Origin: Caprimulgus europaeus
Lineage: Eukaryota; Chordata; Aves; Caprimulgiformes; Caprimulgidae
Length of the DNA stretch: 64,000 bases
Direction: 5' to 3'
Assembly (NCBI GenBank): GCA_907165065.1
Contig: OU015529.1
Span: forward strand, 9,557,554-9,621,553
Each line of letters begins with the position of its first letter. Position 1 is the stretch's first letter. A model generated the notes under the pieces. The model did not search any database. It was not told the DNA's origin and worked only from the letters and a program-made list of their open reading frames with translations. Of the stretch, positions 38,657 through 50,144 are shown one piece after another. Position numbers and translations under genes: made by a program.

Positions 38657-41368
38657 GTAAGTATTACTGCTGACAAATAAGCTGCCGATCCCTTGCTTGC
38701 ACATGAAATACTCAGTGCTGAAATAACTTTTATACTGATGCTAATACCTTCATTCCAGTGGCTAAATGTTAAAGCTCTTGTCATGACAGATGTAGTTTTT
38801 ATAACTACAGAATTTCAAGAGCAGAGTAAGCCTTTTCCAGGTCCCATTTCCCTTAAAAAGATACAGTAAATCTCTTGGAAGTGATCTCTTGGTGATGTGA
38901 AGAGGGACAGAAGGCAGACAGGTTACTTGACTTTGTTAAGGGTTATGTGAGGAGATCTCTGCAATTTAATATGCAGTTCCTGGGAGGTCTGCTGCCTGCC
39001 ACTGCAGGACCAGGTCGGATACATCATCTTCCGTTTCAGAAGTCAGATGTTTTGGTTGAGGAAGGAAAGGTGTTTTTTATTTAAGAAGAAAAATAATATT
39101 ATGCATCCTAACTGAAAATACAAAGCTATTGATATACTATTTTATTTGTGGTTATCTGAGTAATTAAGCATCTTTTTTCATTATTTTAGAGGATCTCTTT
39201 CACTTCTTGGCCTCATTATTGGTACCTTTTGAGCCCATAAGATCTTAGAAATTAAAAGTCAATTAAAAGTGAATAATATTTTTCTCCTCTTTACACCACT
39301 TTTACATGCATTTCAGTGTTGTAAATGTTAGTACCATTTTTTTCTTGGCAGAGAATTCCATAAAGTAAAATAAAAAAAGATCTTTTGTGGCTGTACTAAT
39401 CCAGAACTAAGTAGAAAGAGTATCAACTCAAATGGACTTGGGTGAACAGCAGAACAACTCAGCCTTCTCAAACTTGATGTATTTCCATGCATATAACCTA
39501 AACTTCTGAAAACTTACATCCATTTAAGAGTCCTGTTCCTTGAAAGTCTATATAACCTTTGTCCTCATATAAAACATGCTCTCAGATAACCTGCAAAAAA
39601 ACCACAACAGAAGTGGAAGAGAATGGCTAAGGAGGAAACTCACAGGAAGGCAATTTAGTGAGAGTCCCTCATGCTGGGAAGAAGTGACAGACTACAGAGC
39701 AAACTTTATTTTATGTTACCTATGTATAATGCTGAATCACTGATTTTATAGATAACCTTAAAATTGTAGTGTATGACACAGAAATTTATCAGTTACATGT
39801 ATAATAATGCAGAAAAATTACCAAAATTACAAATCACAAGTCCTAAGGTTTTGTTAAATACTAGTTCTTCAGTGCATTTCAACAACACCACCACAAATTA
39901 GCTGACATATTAAAAATGTTCATACTGCAGATAGCAAAATGCAGCACATGTCCTGGAGAACTGCCGTTCTGCTGGTCATATCAACTTCATAAACTGTAGC
40001 TTATGAATTTAATTGCTGCTCAACAGTCTGTAGGACAACGTGGAGGCCTAGACCAGGGTCTACAAAAATATGTTAATTTATATTGGATTAAGATTATCCA
40101 GACATATTTGCAGCTCATTAACAGACTGTGGTAAAAGTATTATGGAAATAACATACATGAATATACTATGTATTTTAAGAGTAAAGTTGGTTTAAGGTAT
40201 TTTGTTATATCTGCTGTGTAAAAACTAAGCAGATGTGAGGCTATTCTTAGAAAGTTAATTTCATAACTATTTCAAACCTTATTTCTCTATAAAAAATGTT
40301 TTGTATTGTTTCTAATTTATGGCACTGCTTAAGAACCACCAAGACTAGTGATTTTTAGAAGAGCATGGGAAGGCAAATGCGCTTTAATCTGAAAATACTA
40401 GGTGCTAGTACTCAGGAAGAATGGAACTGAATGTGTGTAGAAACAGACCAGCCTTGTTTCCTTGTGCAGCCTACTGTGAAGAAAAATATCTAGTAGAAGA
40501 GTTGAAAATCAGTTTGCATGTTCTCTTTCAGTTTTAATCATCAAATATTTCTGTAAGGTAGGTAAGAATGTATGATTTTTTTAAAAAAAATCTTTTTTTT
40601 TTAAGTAAGGAAATATATTAGCTAGCTAGACTATAGGTAAGGCTTCTCTCTAGCTCCTTCTAATAGGTGCAGCTGTCTTTGGAACTGATTTCCTGCTTTC
40701 ATTTTTTAACTAGTCAAGAGCTCCTTGCAGTTTTAGTGGAAAATGTAGTCAATGTTAGTACTATGTAGTATGCAGTTAGTAAGCAACATACGCCTTAGTC
40801 AGAAGCTTGGGTTGAGTGATGAGTGCAATATAATAATTGCAGTTGGGAGTTCGGTTACCCAGTCCTGACAAATAGTCCTGCTTGCCTTTTTATTTCCTTG
40901 TAATAAGTTGTATTTCCTCTTGTGTGCACAGTTGTAAATTGGATTTCTGTCTGTGGTCTTCTGCATGGAATCCTCTCGTAATGTCTGTAATCTGCAAATT
41001 AAGTTGATGTTATCACACATTTTACATATGGAAAACAAGAGCAGAAAGGTGAAAATACTTGCCTGAGGCCACAAAATGAGTCATTTGTGGAGCTGAAGTT
41101 TCCAGCTCACTACTTGGAATAGGAAACTTTTGTATTAGATCTATATGTGCCGTGTTCTTTCTGTCCTAAACTAAGAAAACACTGTGTGCTTTTGCAGAGG
41201 AGGCCTGCTGGAGATGAACAAGAAGCAGTCACTTCATATGTAGAGCGCCAAAAAGACTTTTCCATAGCAACAGTGTGACAACAAATAGACAAAAGTCATA
41301 AATTGTGTAAAACAGAAATTACCAGTGCATTTGTGTAAGTTAATTTATCTTCTGTCTTTGACCTTCAG
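38657..41368 (+). other. ABLIM1: ABLIM1 intron (2.7 kb)
   Basis: Donor GTAAGT, acceptor CTTTGACCTTCAG. Contains an A/T homopolymer cluster near 40575-40603 and a MIR-like remnant at about 41018-41105. Nothing else is recognised. Confidence 0.85.
41018..41105 (-). repeat. MIR-like ancient SINE remnant
   Basis: CATTTTACATATGGAAAACA, then AGCAGAAAGGTGAAAATACTTGCCTGAGGCCAC, AAATGAGTCATTTGTGGAGCTGAA in outline. The blocks keep the order and spacing of reversed MIR (ATTTTACAGATGAGGAAACT; GAGAGGTTAAG-TGACTTGCCC; AGGTCACA; GGCAGAGCTG). It lies about 260 bp before a coding exon. Confidence 0.5.
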
Positions 41369-41524
41369 GCAAAAGTAGACAATGAAATCCTTGATTACAA
41401 GGATTTAGCAGCCATTCCCAAAGTCAAGGCCATTTATGACATTGAACGTCCAGACCTAATTACTTATGAGCCATTCTACACTTCCGCCTACGAGGACAGA
41501 CAGGAGAGACAGAGTCTTGGAGAG
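41369..41524 (+). CDS. ABLIM1: ABLIM1 linker exon (IPKVKAIYDIERPDL core)
   Basis: A 156-nt, 52-codon phase-0 exon. It opens AKVDNEILDYKDLAAIPKVK, continues AIYDIERPDLITYEP, and ends FYTSAYEDRQERQSLGE. The motif DYKDLAAIPKVKAIYDIERP is shared by the ABLIM family and is the strongest diagnostic stretch in the window. Tyr-rich spacing (DY, IYDI, TYEPFY, AY) suggests tyrosine modification sites, an inference only. Relative to the mammalian protein as I recall it, change is confined to the region after FYTS (SAYEDR here against SGYDDK). The acceptor is CTTCAG and the donor GAG|GTAATG. Confidence 0.98.
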
Positions 41525-43049
41525 GTAATGAACCGACAAGCAACTCACTCTGCTGTATGCTTTATTCAAAGCCTGCTTCGCTTCTATCCTCTTTTGAAAC
41601 AGTTTCTAAGTGACACCTCTAGATATTGTTGCTGCTGCTGTTCACAGTGCTTTGTGTCTGTTTGATCTGGGTTTAACGGGAACAATCATGATGATGCCTC
41701 GTGTGCGAAACTGCACAGTCAAACACACAATTAAACACCTGCATTAACAACAGCCACTGGCAGAGGAATGGCAGGGGGGAGGCTTGCAGGCTGGCTGTGT
41801 ATGTGTTCTCAGAACTCACATGGATATCCTAGTCCTTGGGTACAGACAAGTGCAGAATGTGAGGCAAAAGCCAGCCTGGTGGTGTGCTGTGGAGCACCGA
41901 TATTCACAACAAAGTATGAGGAATACCGTGATATTCTATGGCAGTAAAAGGATTAAGAGCAGTGGGATACTTCCTCTCACACATATTGAAAGGAAATATA
42001 TTTCCAGAGCACTTTGCTGGACATACTGGGTAAAATCTGAACTAGGTCAGGATGAAGTGGTCTTCCACTTGGGAAAGCAGGTTAGTTGCAGTATGGAAAT
42101 ATCTGCCTCACATTTTACACTGCTGACATTCAGTAAGGGTTCTTGTGTCTTGCAAGATAGAATAATCTAATTTATTATTTTAAATTTGTATTTAAAGATA
42201 CCTTTCAGGTTGTAGGGTCCCTGACTTTTCTCAGGTGAACTTCCATAGTTGCAAATACTATTTATATGCTTCCAGTGCAGATCATGAAGCAGGTTTTATC
42301 TAATACCATTTGACTGTAAATCTGGCTTCCTGAATGCAAATCTAAATGGACACCAAAATGGATTTACTTCCTTGCATCTGGGTGACTTTACTGACTGTAA
42401 CTGAATTGAGTATGAACATGAGCTGGGGAAAAAAGGAAGTACAGTTAATCATTCAGGCACCAGTGGTCTGAAGATGCCCTTTTAGCAAAGTGTTCTTCAG
42501 CCCAACAATAGATCAGAGCTGCCTCAGTTTTTCTACTTTGTTCTTTAATATTCTGTAGGGTTAGTCTTTTAAATTATAACATGAGTTGGAAATTCAGGAG
42601 ACTGTTGAGCTCAGGAATAAGATAAGAGACTAACAAGTCGGAATATTACAGATTTGCCCCCTCAAATTTATGTTGGTAGTAAATCCAGCTGATGTCTGGT
42701 TCAAAACCATAGAATTGGTGACCTCTGACCAGTCCCAACAGGCCTGACCCATTCCACAAAACCCTCTACAAACACAATTCTCTTCTTAGTCACCAAGGAG
42801 GAACTAATCTCACCCAGAGAAAGTGAACTATTTGTTAATCCCTAAAAGGAAGCTTCTCACTCACAAAGCAGTATGTTGGAAGCTGATAAAGCAGTATGAT
42901 GGAAGCTCTCTGCCATTATGTTCTGTGAATAAGCAAAAGCCTTTGGGGTTTTCTTACTCTATATTTTCACCAGCATTAAAACAATTAATTTCTGGTGACT
43001 GCAGAAACTTTTTTCTGGAAACAAAAGGGCTCTCACCTTTTTTTCAGAG

Positions 43050-43140
43050 GATCTGGGTTTTCCACCGAATGCTACTGTTGACTTCTGTCACCTTGGGCAA
43101 GTTACCTCACCTCTTTGTACCTGTTTCTCCTCCCTTCCCT
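43050..43140 (+). repeat. MIR-like ancient SINE remnant
   Basis: ATCTGGGTTTTCCACCGAAT, then GTCACCTTGGGCAAGTTACC, then TCACCTCTTTGTACCTGTTT. These parallel the forward MIR consensus (CTGGGTTCGAATCC; GACCTTGGGCAAGTCACTTA; CCTCTCTGAGCCTCAGTTT) in order and spacing. Opposite orientation to the other good MIR candidates. Confidence 0.55.
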
Positions 43141-45587
43141 TGCCCTAATGAGAACACAAGCCCATCAGGGGTGGAGTGATCTCTTACTTTGTGTTTGTGT
43201 TGTGGTAATCGAGTGACACCAATCTTGGTACATTGTACATCAGTCACTGTCATCCTTAAAAAGCAAAGGAGGTGACGTGTTTAGTTATGGCAGGGATTGG
43301 CAGACTTGGAGTGATTTAACTTGTACTCTCTTTGCAAAGTGTGTGTTTGTGGTGGTGTTAAATGAAAGGGGAGCCTGAGCCTAAGCCTGTACCCTAGAAA
43401 TGTCCTTCATGGTGATTTAAAAAAAAAAAAATTGCCAAACTCTGCTAAGAAGGGTTTCTGGGTGTAGAGGGGAGATGTGCAAGAGCCAGCAAAGTTAATC
43501 TAGTAGTGGAGGCAAACCTTAATTGCAGGGAATGAGCTATGAGAAGACTGTATTCTTTAGACCTAGAAAATAAGAAAACACTGCATGAGACTTCTTCTTT
43601 ATTGCAATGGAAGGGAATTGGTTTGAGAAGTTTCTCATATCAGTCTTGTTCAATAAATCCCAGTCTTGTTTTTCTGAAGCTCTGAGAAGTGTGTTCACAT
43701 AGCACCATCTAGTGAGACCAGGCATTTTAGCTACAGACCCACCAGCAGTTAGCGCAGGAGGTGAAAGGGAGCTCATGAAGAGTAGTTCAGCTTCTCATAT
43801 AAAAGAGATGAAGGCATATGAAATGAGATCTGTAAATAAATTTTATGTAGTGATAACATTTCCAGAAACTGTCAGTTACTCGGGTTCTTCATGTCCTACA
43901 CTTCTGCCCTGCTAGCAGCAACCTGATTAGCACTGAAATTGTCTTTTCTCAGCTTGGACTTTTGCTGCATAAATATTGAGAGAAGCAGAATTTTACCTGC
44001 ATGTCCTTTGTTTCTACTGTTCTATCAGTTGAAAGCATTGAATATCTGTAACAGCTTTCAGTCAACAAGCTGTTGTAAATAGAAAAAAGTATTTTTTTCT
44101 AATGTAATAGGTGCTTCAGAATAGAGCATCCTACCTGGTAGTTCAAAACAAAAATACACTTAAAATGAGGTCAGTGCAGAATGCTGGAACTTGTGTTATA
44201 AAATGACACCTGCAAAAGTTTTCAGAAATTTCCCAGAGCACAAAATGCCCTGCATGACTTCAGGTATTACAGATCTCAGTGTTAGAGCATTGAGCCTGTT
44301 GCATTGTGTAGAAGTTTTACTGTAAATTTGGAATTTGTTCTGAACAGGTTCTCCACACAGACAACTTTTTTTTTTTTAATCTGGAGTCATCACTGTATTT
44401 CCACTAGTTTATTATTCTGGATCTGAGCTGTTTCTTCTCTGTCAACTGCACAGTGTATTTCTAACTGACTAGCATAAAGACCTCTGTGATAGACTAGATT
44501 TTAGAAGACCTTATAAACCCTGAAGAGCTAGCCATTCATTGGCAGACTCAGATTGAGATATGTCAGTTCACCTGTGCATGATAAAACAGTAAAGTGGCTG
44601 CAGAGCATGGTTCCATTTCCTAAAAAGCAATGAGATTATTTCAGATAGTGATGGAGTAAAAACACATGAAAGGTTGGTCATGTATTCAGCATGCCACTTT
44701 CTGGGATGGCCTCCCAGTCTTAGATTCTTGTGACTACTTTTTGCAGTATTCATTACCTTAACATCTAGGCAACCACAGCAGATTATGAACACTTATTTAC
44801 AGTAACACATAAATTACTAGTAAAAAAATATGAGAATACACATCCCAACATGTGCTTTTTCCATTCATATCAGAAGTTTTAGATTAGCTCTCGGTTTTTG
44901 TGGAGAATGATGCTACAAAGCATTGTGTATGATACATTTCATGTGGAGCAAAGTTTTTATAGCTGCTGATCTGTGGCTGTTAGATCTGTAATGAAATGGT
45001 GGCTTACTGTGTAGAACCTTTGCAGTTATAAGGATTAGGAAAATAAGAATGTAAAAGACATTCAAGGCTTTGATGGAAAGTAACAAAAGCAGATTTAAAA
45101 AGCTTTATAGAAACTTGCTGAAAAGGAGAAGTTCTGTATGCAAATTAAAAATGTCACTTCTCTGTTTGGATACTTTGCATTCACAGTGTTACCAGCTCTG
45201 TGAGAGTTCATGGTCTCTCAGTGCTACATGTATAGTTGCATATCTAGTACTAGAAATTCTGCATGCGTTTTACATTACTGCTGTTGTACATTACTGTAAT
45301 AGTTAGACCAGAATCAGCAATTTTGCTTCTGAGACATTATCTTAATAGCTGGAACATTCTATAATAGTTGTGGTCTCATTTAAAAGCATAATCTCTTGCC
45401 TAGTTTATTATGGCAGTTAAATAATATTGAAGTTTAGTGCATAAAGGAAATTATTAAATCCTGATCTTCCAGCTTCAAATTACCTTGTGATTAAAGGGCA
45501 TGTAACTGGTAATTATACATAACCTTTATTTTTGTTCTTACCATCAACGTGTGCATAATCCTATGTTTCATTTCTAAAGGTATTTCT

Positions 45588-45650
45588 TGCCTCAGTTTCC
45601 CTATCTCTGTAATAGAAACTTTTCATAATATTGTGAATATTTCTGCCCAC
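45588..45650 (+). repeat. Possible MIR-like remnant
   Basis: Only GCCTCAGTTTCCCTATCTCT followed by GTAATAG resembles the MIR 3' core. Too short to be secure. Confidence 0.3.
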
Positions 45651-46288
45651 TGGCCTTTGTGCAGTTCTTTCAATATACATGCTTGCAAGTCCTGTCTGTT
45701 CTCCTTATGTAACCATGGAAGAACACAGAAGTTTCAAGATCACATCAAAGAAATGTTGAGGACAACTACGTACTCCTTTGCATGGATATGAAATGTAAGG
45801 TCTTGGGAAGAAGCACAGTTTTGCCAGAATATGTGTGTTGGAGGAAAAAAGTGCTTCATCCTGGAAGTTATTCTGTATTTCTGATTTTCCATGCAAAGCT
45901 TGAGTTAACATTATTTACTTTTGATTTCCACTTTAAAGATTCCTTCGTAACAGGCATGGTTATTAAATTAATAATGCTTTCAGATTTTGATCTTTACAGC
46001 TATGTTTTAATTACCACAATGATGAGATGGCTGAGAGATGATGTTGCATGATATTTGACTGAGTTGATTATGCTTATAAAGATTACCCCAGAAACTTGAA
46101 TCGCTTCAATGATTTATGGACCAGTTCCTGAGCAACGTGGAAAAAACAAGTTCCAGTGCTGCAATGACCTCAGTAACTTCTGCATTGACATTTATTTTGC
46201 CATATATCCATGTGTCTGTTTAGATTGCCATTTTCTGGCCCAGCATGTGCAATGATATTTCAATAACCTTATTTTTATGTCTTTGCAG

Positions 46289-46324
46289 TCTCCAAGGACA
46301 TTATCACCTACCCCTTCTGCAGAA
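46289..46324 (+). CDS. ABLIM1: ABLIM1 36-nt linker exon (SPRTLSPTPSAE)
   Basis: A small phase-0 exon encoding SPRTLSPTPSAE, exactly the ABLIM1 segment between SLGE and GYQDVRDR as I recall it. Three Ser/Thr-Pro sites in twelve residues suggest proline-directed phosphorylation (inference). The acceptor TTTGCAG and donor GAA|GTAAGT are strong, compensating for the small size. It is frame-neutral, so skipping would remove only these residues. Confidence 0.95.
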
Positions 46325-47627
46325 GTAAGTTTGGAGGAACCTTTGGGGGCAGTATCTTGTTGTGATGAGAATTATGCACTTCAGCAAATGCAGGTGTTGA
46401 TTTTGCAATCAGTCTGATCCATCTCTGATTGCTACATAGGCATGTTTTCTGAATATTGAAACTGAACAAAAATTAACTCTAAAAAGAAGACATTAAGTTC
46501 TTATTGACCAATTGTACAAAAAAATGAAGCTACCACTCCTACCTGTTTGGTGCCTATAAAGCAGAGTTCTTTTTCCAGCAGAGGTCACTTCTTGTACATT
46601 CATCCTTCTTGTGGCACAGGTGGACTCAGATCTCAGGAGCTGGATTATTTACATCAGCTGAAATGCTGCTCAAAGCATCTAAATAATAAGCCATGTTTGC
46701 TCCTAAAACCTCTGCAGTTTTGTCTCAAAGAAAACAATTATGATTTGGTTTGATTTTGCTTTTCCCTAGCAGTTAATTTGAACATCACAATAATGTGAAA
46801 CATTTGGGAAGTCATTTGTCAGGATACAATGGAGGCCACTGCAGAAGCATTATCATTTTGGGGCTGGGAAGCGTTGCTTATTTGCAATGTAAAACTTGTG
46901 GTGATTGCTACGTGTTAAAAAAGTGACTGTAAAATTTCTTGTAAATCTTCATGCATTGACATCAGTCCTGTCCCTTTTATCCTGGAGTAGTTTGCTTTGT
47001 GGGATTTGGAGGAGGGGTTTGGTTTGTTTTTTTCTTTTTGTTTTTTCTTTCTTTTTTCTTTTTTTTTTAATTGGCTATTTTTTTTCCTCAGGAAACCAGG
47101 TAAACTGAATTATATACAAGAAAGTGTCATGTGATACAAAGGGAATCTAATATATCTAATCTAAATACCTTTTGATGTACCTAGTTGAGACACGTGGTAA
47201 ATTAAGCCACAGAGAGCTCTCTGGTGGGGCTATTGAACTCTTGCTGGTCTCCAAGTCGCAAGCTGAAGGCCAGCTCGTGTCCCTTGTGCAGTACTCTGCA
47301 TATTCTGAATGCACAGACATACTCTGAATGCAGCTTCACTTATGGAGTCACGGGAATGTGGGCAATTCTAGGATTATATAGAATTTAATAGAAATTACAG
47401 GTGGAGTTGGGACCTTCCAAGATTGAACTCTGACCCAGACTATAAAAATGGATTGGAGTCTTTGGAACAGATCATTAGACAACAATAATAACGGAGTAGG
47501 CTGAAAGCTGAAGGGATATTGTTATTTCAGTAGCTTCTGCTGATGTCTTCAGATCCAGGAGAATTAAGCACTGCTAAAAATGTGTAATGTGTGTTTACAT
47601 TTATTAGTGAATGCTTCTGTTCTTCAG
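46325..47627 (+). other. ABLIM1: ABLIM1 intron (1.3 kb)
   Basis: Donor GTAAGT, acceptor CTTCTGTTCTTCAG. A pyrimidine tract at 47023-47090 ends in CCTCAG, followed eight bases later by GTAAAC. It mimics a micro-exon but has no supporting homology. Nothing else is seen. Confidence 0.85.
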
Positions 47628-47757
47628 GGTTATCAAGATGTTCGAGATCGCATGATTCACAGGTCTACTAGTCAGGGCTCCATCAATTCTCCAGTGTACA
47701 GTCGTCACAGCTACACACCCACCATGTCACGCTCGCCTCAGCATTTCCACAGACCTG
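47628..47757 (+). CDS. ABLIM1: ABLIM1 linker exon (GYQDVRDRMIHRSTSQGS)
   Basis: A 130-nt exon: 43 codons from GYQDVRDRMIHRSTSQGS to SRSPQHFHRP, plus the first base of the next codon. It matches ABLIM1 almost residue for residue, including INSPVYSRHSYTPT. The RMIHRSTSQGS segment has a basic residue at -3 of a Ser/Thr cluster, a layout favoured by basophilic kinases (inference). The acceptor is TCTTCAG and the donor CCTG|GTAAGG. From here to the end of the window all exons share phase 1, so exons at 50025, 57473 and 59920 can each be skipped without a frameshift. Confidence 0.97.
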
Positions 47758-50024
47758 GTAAGGGCAACTGCATCAGAAGGATGTTAAAAACTATTTTGTC
47801 TTTATTATGTCACTTAGTGGTGCAGCAGAGCACTTGTTTCTCTGAACAGTGAAAATTTAGGATTGAAAAATTGTTGCATATTTTAATATTTCCTTGTGTA
47901 CCTATTTTTTTTATTCTTGATCCATGCAGTCTTTTGCACTAGGCTGATGAGCGTTGCTTACATCGTAAATATGGACCTTCTGGTTTTGTTTCTGATAATT
48001 ATTTTTAAATCTTTGTATGATTCTGAAAGTGAGCAAAAATTTGCAGCAGTGAATCACAAACTTCATTCTGGAATTTGGGTAAAGAATCGCATATTGGAAA
48101 CAAAACTTATGGCTTGATTATACAGAAGTCAGGATTCCTCCCTGCTAAAACTGAATTTGTTTAAAGCTTGGTGCAGCCATGGAATCTGAGATTCAGCAGC
48201 AAAACCCCCAGATATTCCAAATTGCTTGACATTTTTTAAAACATAGATTCATGGTTCACAAGGTTGATTTCTTAATTACAGCCATAGGCAATTGCCTGGG
48301 AACATTTAAAAAACACAAACTTGATTTACTGATTTAGCAGTTATATACAAATTCTATGCACCCTATAGCAAATACACAGGTTGTTCAAGTTCCCGGTGCC
48401 TCAGAATTACTGGTTGTGTCTATAAAAGCAAGTTATGAAAACGAACTGTTCATCCACACCCAAACTGCATTAAAAAAATCTCTAAATGCCCTTCATAGAA
48501 GACTTTTCAAGACTGATTTTATTGTTTATGGTAATGAATTAAATCTTTGTGATCTGTTTTTAAACTAAGCAATACAATCATGCAGTTCCATCTTCTTTGG
48601 TGATTCCAGCTGAACAGTTGGGATGCCAAAAGCCCATATGCAATGGGAGCTACATTTTTAAAATTAAAGATTTGTAATAGAGCCACCACTGTGGAACTTG
48701 AATGCTGTAGCCGTTTCCTAGTGGGGGTGGGCTGAAAGCAGCTAATTGTGTCTGTCAGTGAATGCCTTATTTAAAGGACCCAAGGGAGGTGGGACAGAAG
48801 CGAATTGTGTCCCATACTTGGTGCTGACAACATGGCTGTGTTTTGAGGTGACGTTACAACTGAAACCGAAAGAGACTTAAAAGCATGAAAAAGCTGCAAA
48901 CTTCTGTCTCTTGATTCTGGCAGTTCTGAGGGGATTTTTCCATTTCTGTCAGTGGTGTGGGATATGAACAAATCCAGGCCCTGTTCCAGACTTTACTGTG
49001 ATTGAGTTTTACTGTCTGTGTTCAGTCAAGGACCTTCCCCAGATACAGTCTCTGTTTATGTAACTTTTGTAATGGGCGGATGGGCTCAAGCCAGACTTTG
49101 GATCCAAATGTAAAATCTTCAAAAGTTCGCAGTCTGAGGGGTTTTCTGAGAAGATATTTGTTCAAACTTATCTCTGTTCGGATGATCTCATCTTTGGCTC
49201 ACCTGTTTCTGTTTCTCATATGACACAGAAGTAATTCTGTAGAATTTATCATTTTGATCTTTGTTACTCTGCTTTGGGGTAATTGTTAATGCTACTCTAT
49301 AATTATCCTGCCATAATTATTCATGTTGAATTATAGCACATGTATATTTACCATTTTCTCCTAATGGTACTTCTTATCATCATGTTATTTGCAACATTAA
49401 TTTCTCTCTGAATAAATCCAGTGGCCCCAGATAACTTCTCTGTGGCTCCCAGCTAGCCCTTGAGAGGGAAGTGAACCGCTGTGATGACGTTGTCAACATA
49501 AGGTTCTTCAAAAATTTGAGTGCTACAAGTATTGAAAAAGTTTGCAGCCTTTTCCTCCTGCAGTGCCCTAGCTGATGTTGGCAGCGTTTTTGGAATGTCT
49601 TAGAACAATAGAAAACAGCTTGCATGCCTCTTGACTGACATTTTTTGGTCAGGCATTTTTCAAAACAGCTGCTTTCTTAACTAATTGAGCGTCAATGTTT
49701 GTGATGTTTGCATGCTGGTAGCAGGCTACTTTTTGGTAACAAGACATAGATCAGAAGCTCGTTAAGCCAATAAATGTTATGCTAAATTAGCAATACAGTT
49801 CAAATCTGAGCCTCTCTGCTAATACTTCCTGTAATCTTGTCTAACATTTATGAACCCTTCGGTACGTCTTTAACCTTTTTTTTTTTCTCCTTCCTTCTTT
49901 TCAGAATCCTAATTGTTCAATGCCTTTTTTTTTTCCCTTCCTTTGAAGCCTCCTTCCCTGCCTTTCTCTTATTGTTTTTCTTTGTTTTCATTTTGTTCTG
50001 CCCCCCGATTCCCTGCTGCCGCAG
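47758..50024 (+). other. ABLIM1: ABLIM1 intron (2.3 kb) ending in a long pyrimidine tract
   Basis: Donor GTAAGG, acceptor GCTGCCGCAG. The final 150 bases (49873-50024) are strongly pyrimidine-rich and contain an earlier acceptor-like CTTTTCAG at about 49904. TGCATG motifs occur at 49621 and 49709. No repeat family is recognised. Confidence 0.85.
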
Positions 50025-50144
50025 AGCTGCTCTCTACTGGTGTGCAGCGGTTGTCATACCTGCGCACTAGCAGTCTCGGCTCCACTCACCATGACTCCCG
50101 CCCCAACTCCCCCTTCCGACACCACTTCATCCCCCATGTCAAAG
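50025..50144 (+). CDS. ABLIM1: ABLIM1 linker exon (ELLSTGVQRLSYLRTSS)
   Basis: A 120-nt phase-1 exon. After completing a Glu codon it encodes LLSTGVQRLSYLRTSSLGST and then HHDSRPNSPFRHHFIPHVK plus one base. The second half (DSRPNSPFRHHFIPHVK) is invariant against recalled ABLIM1, while the first half differs (STGVQRLSYL here, SPGVHRWSPL in mammals). It is more GC- and CpG-rich than its introns. Its length is a multiple of three, so it can be skipped in frame. The donor AAAG|GTAAGG is strong. Confidence 0.95.

Larger units (their letters stand above)
41525..46288 (+). other. ABLIM1: ABLIM1 intron (4.8 kb)
   Basis: Donor GTAATG, acceptor TTATGTCTTTGCAG. Contains MIR-like segments at 43050-43140 and, more weakly, 45588-45650, and A/T runs at 43418 and 44368. 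A 128-codon plus-strand frame at 41784-42170 has no splice context or recognisable family, and I treat it as chance. Confidence 0.85.

Noticed and set aside
41784-42170. 128-codon plus-strand ORF in the intron after the IPKVKAIYD exon
   Set aside because: No matching splice sites in frame, no recognisable domain, and odd composition. This length is expected by chance in 64 kb over six frames.
47085-47106. Apparent 8-nt micro-exon (CCTCAG, eight bases, GTAAAC)
   Set aside because: No known ABLIM residues to account for it, and eight bases would shift the frame. Likely a chance product of the pyrimidine tract.
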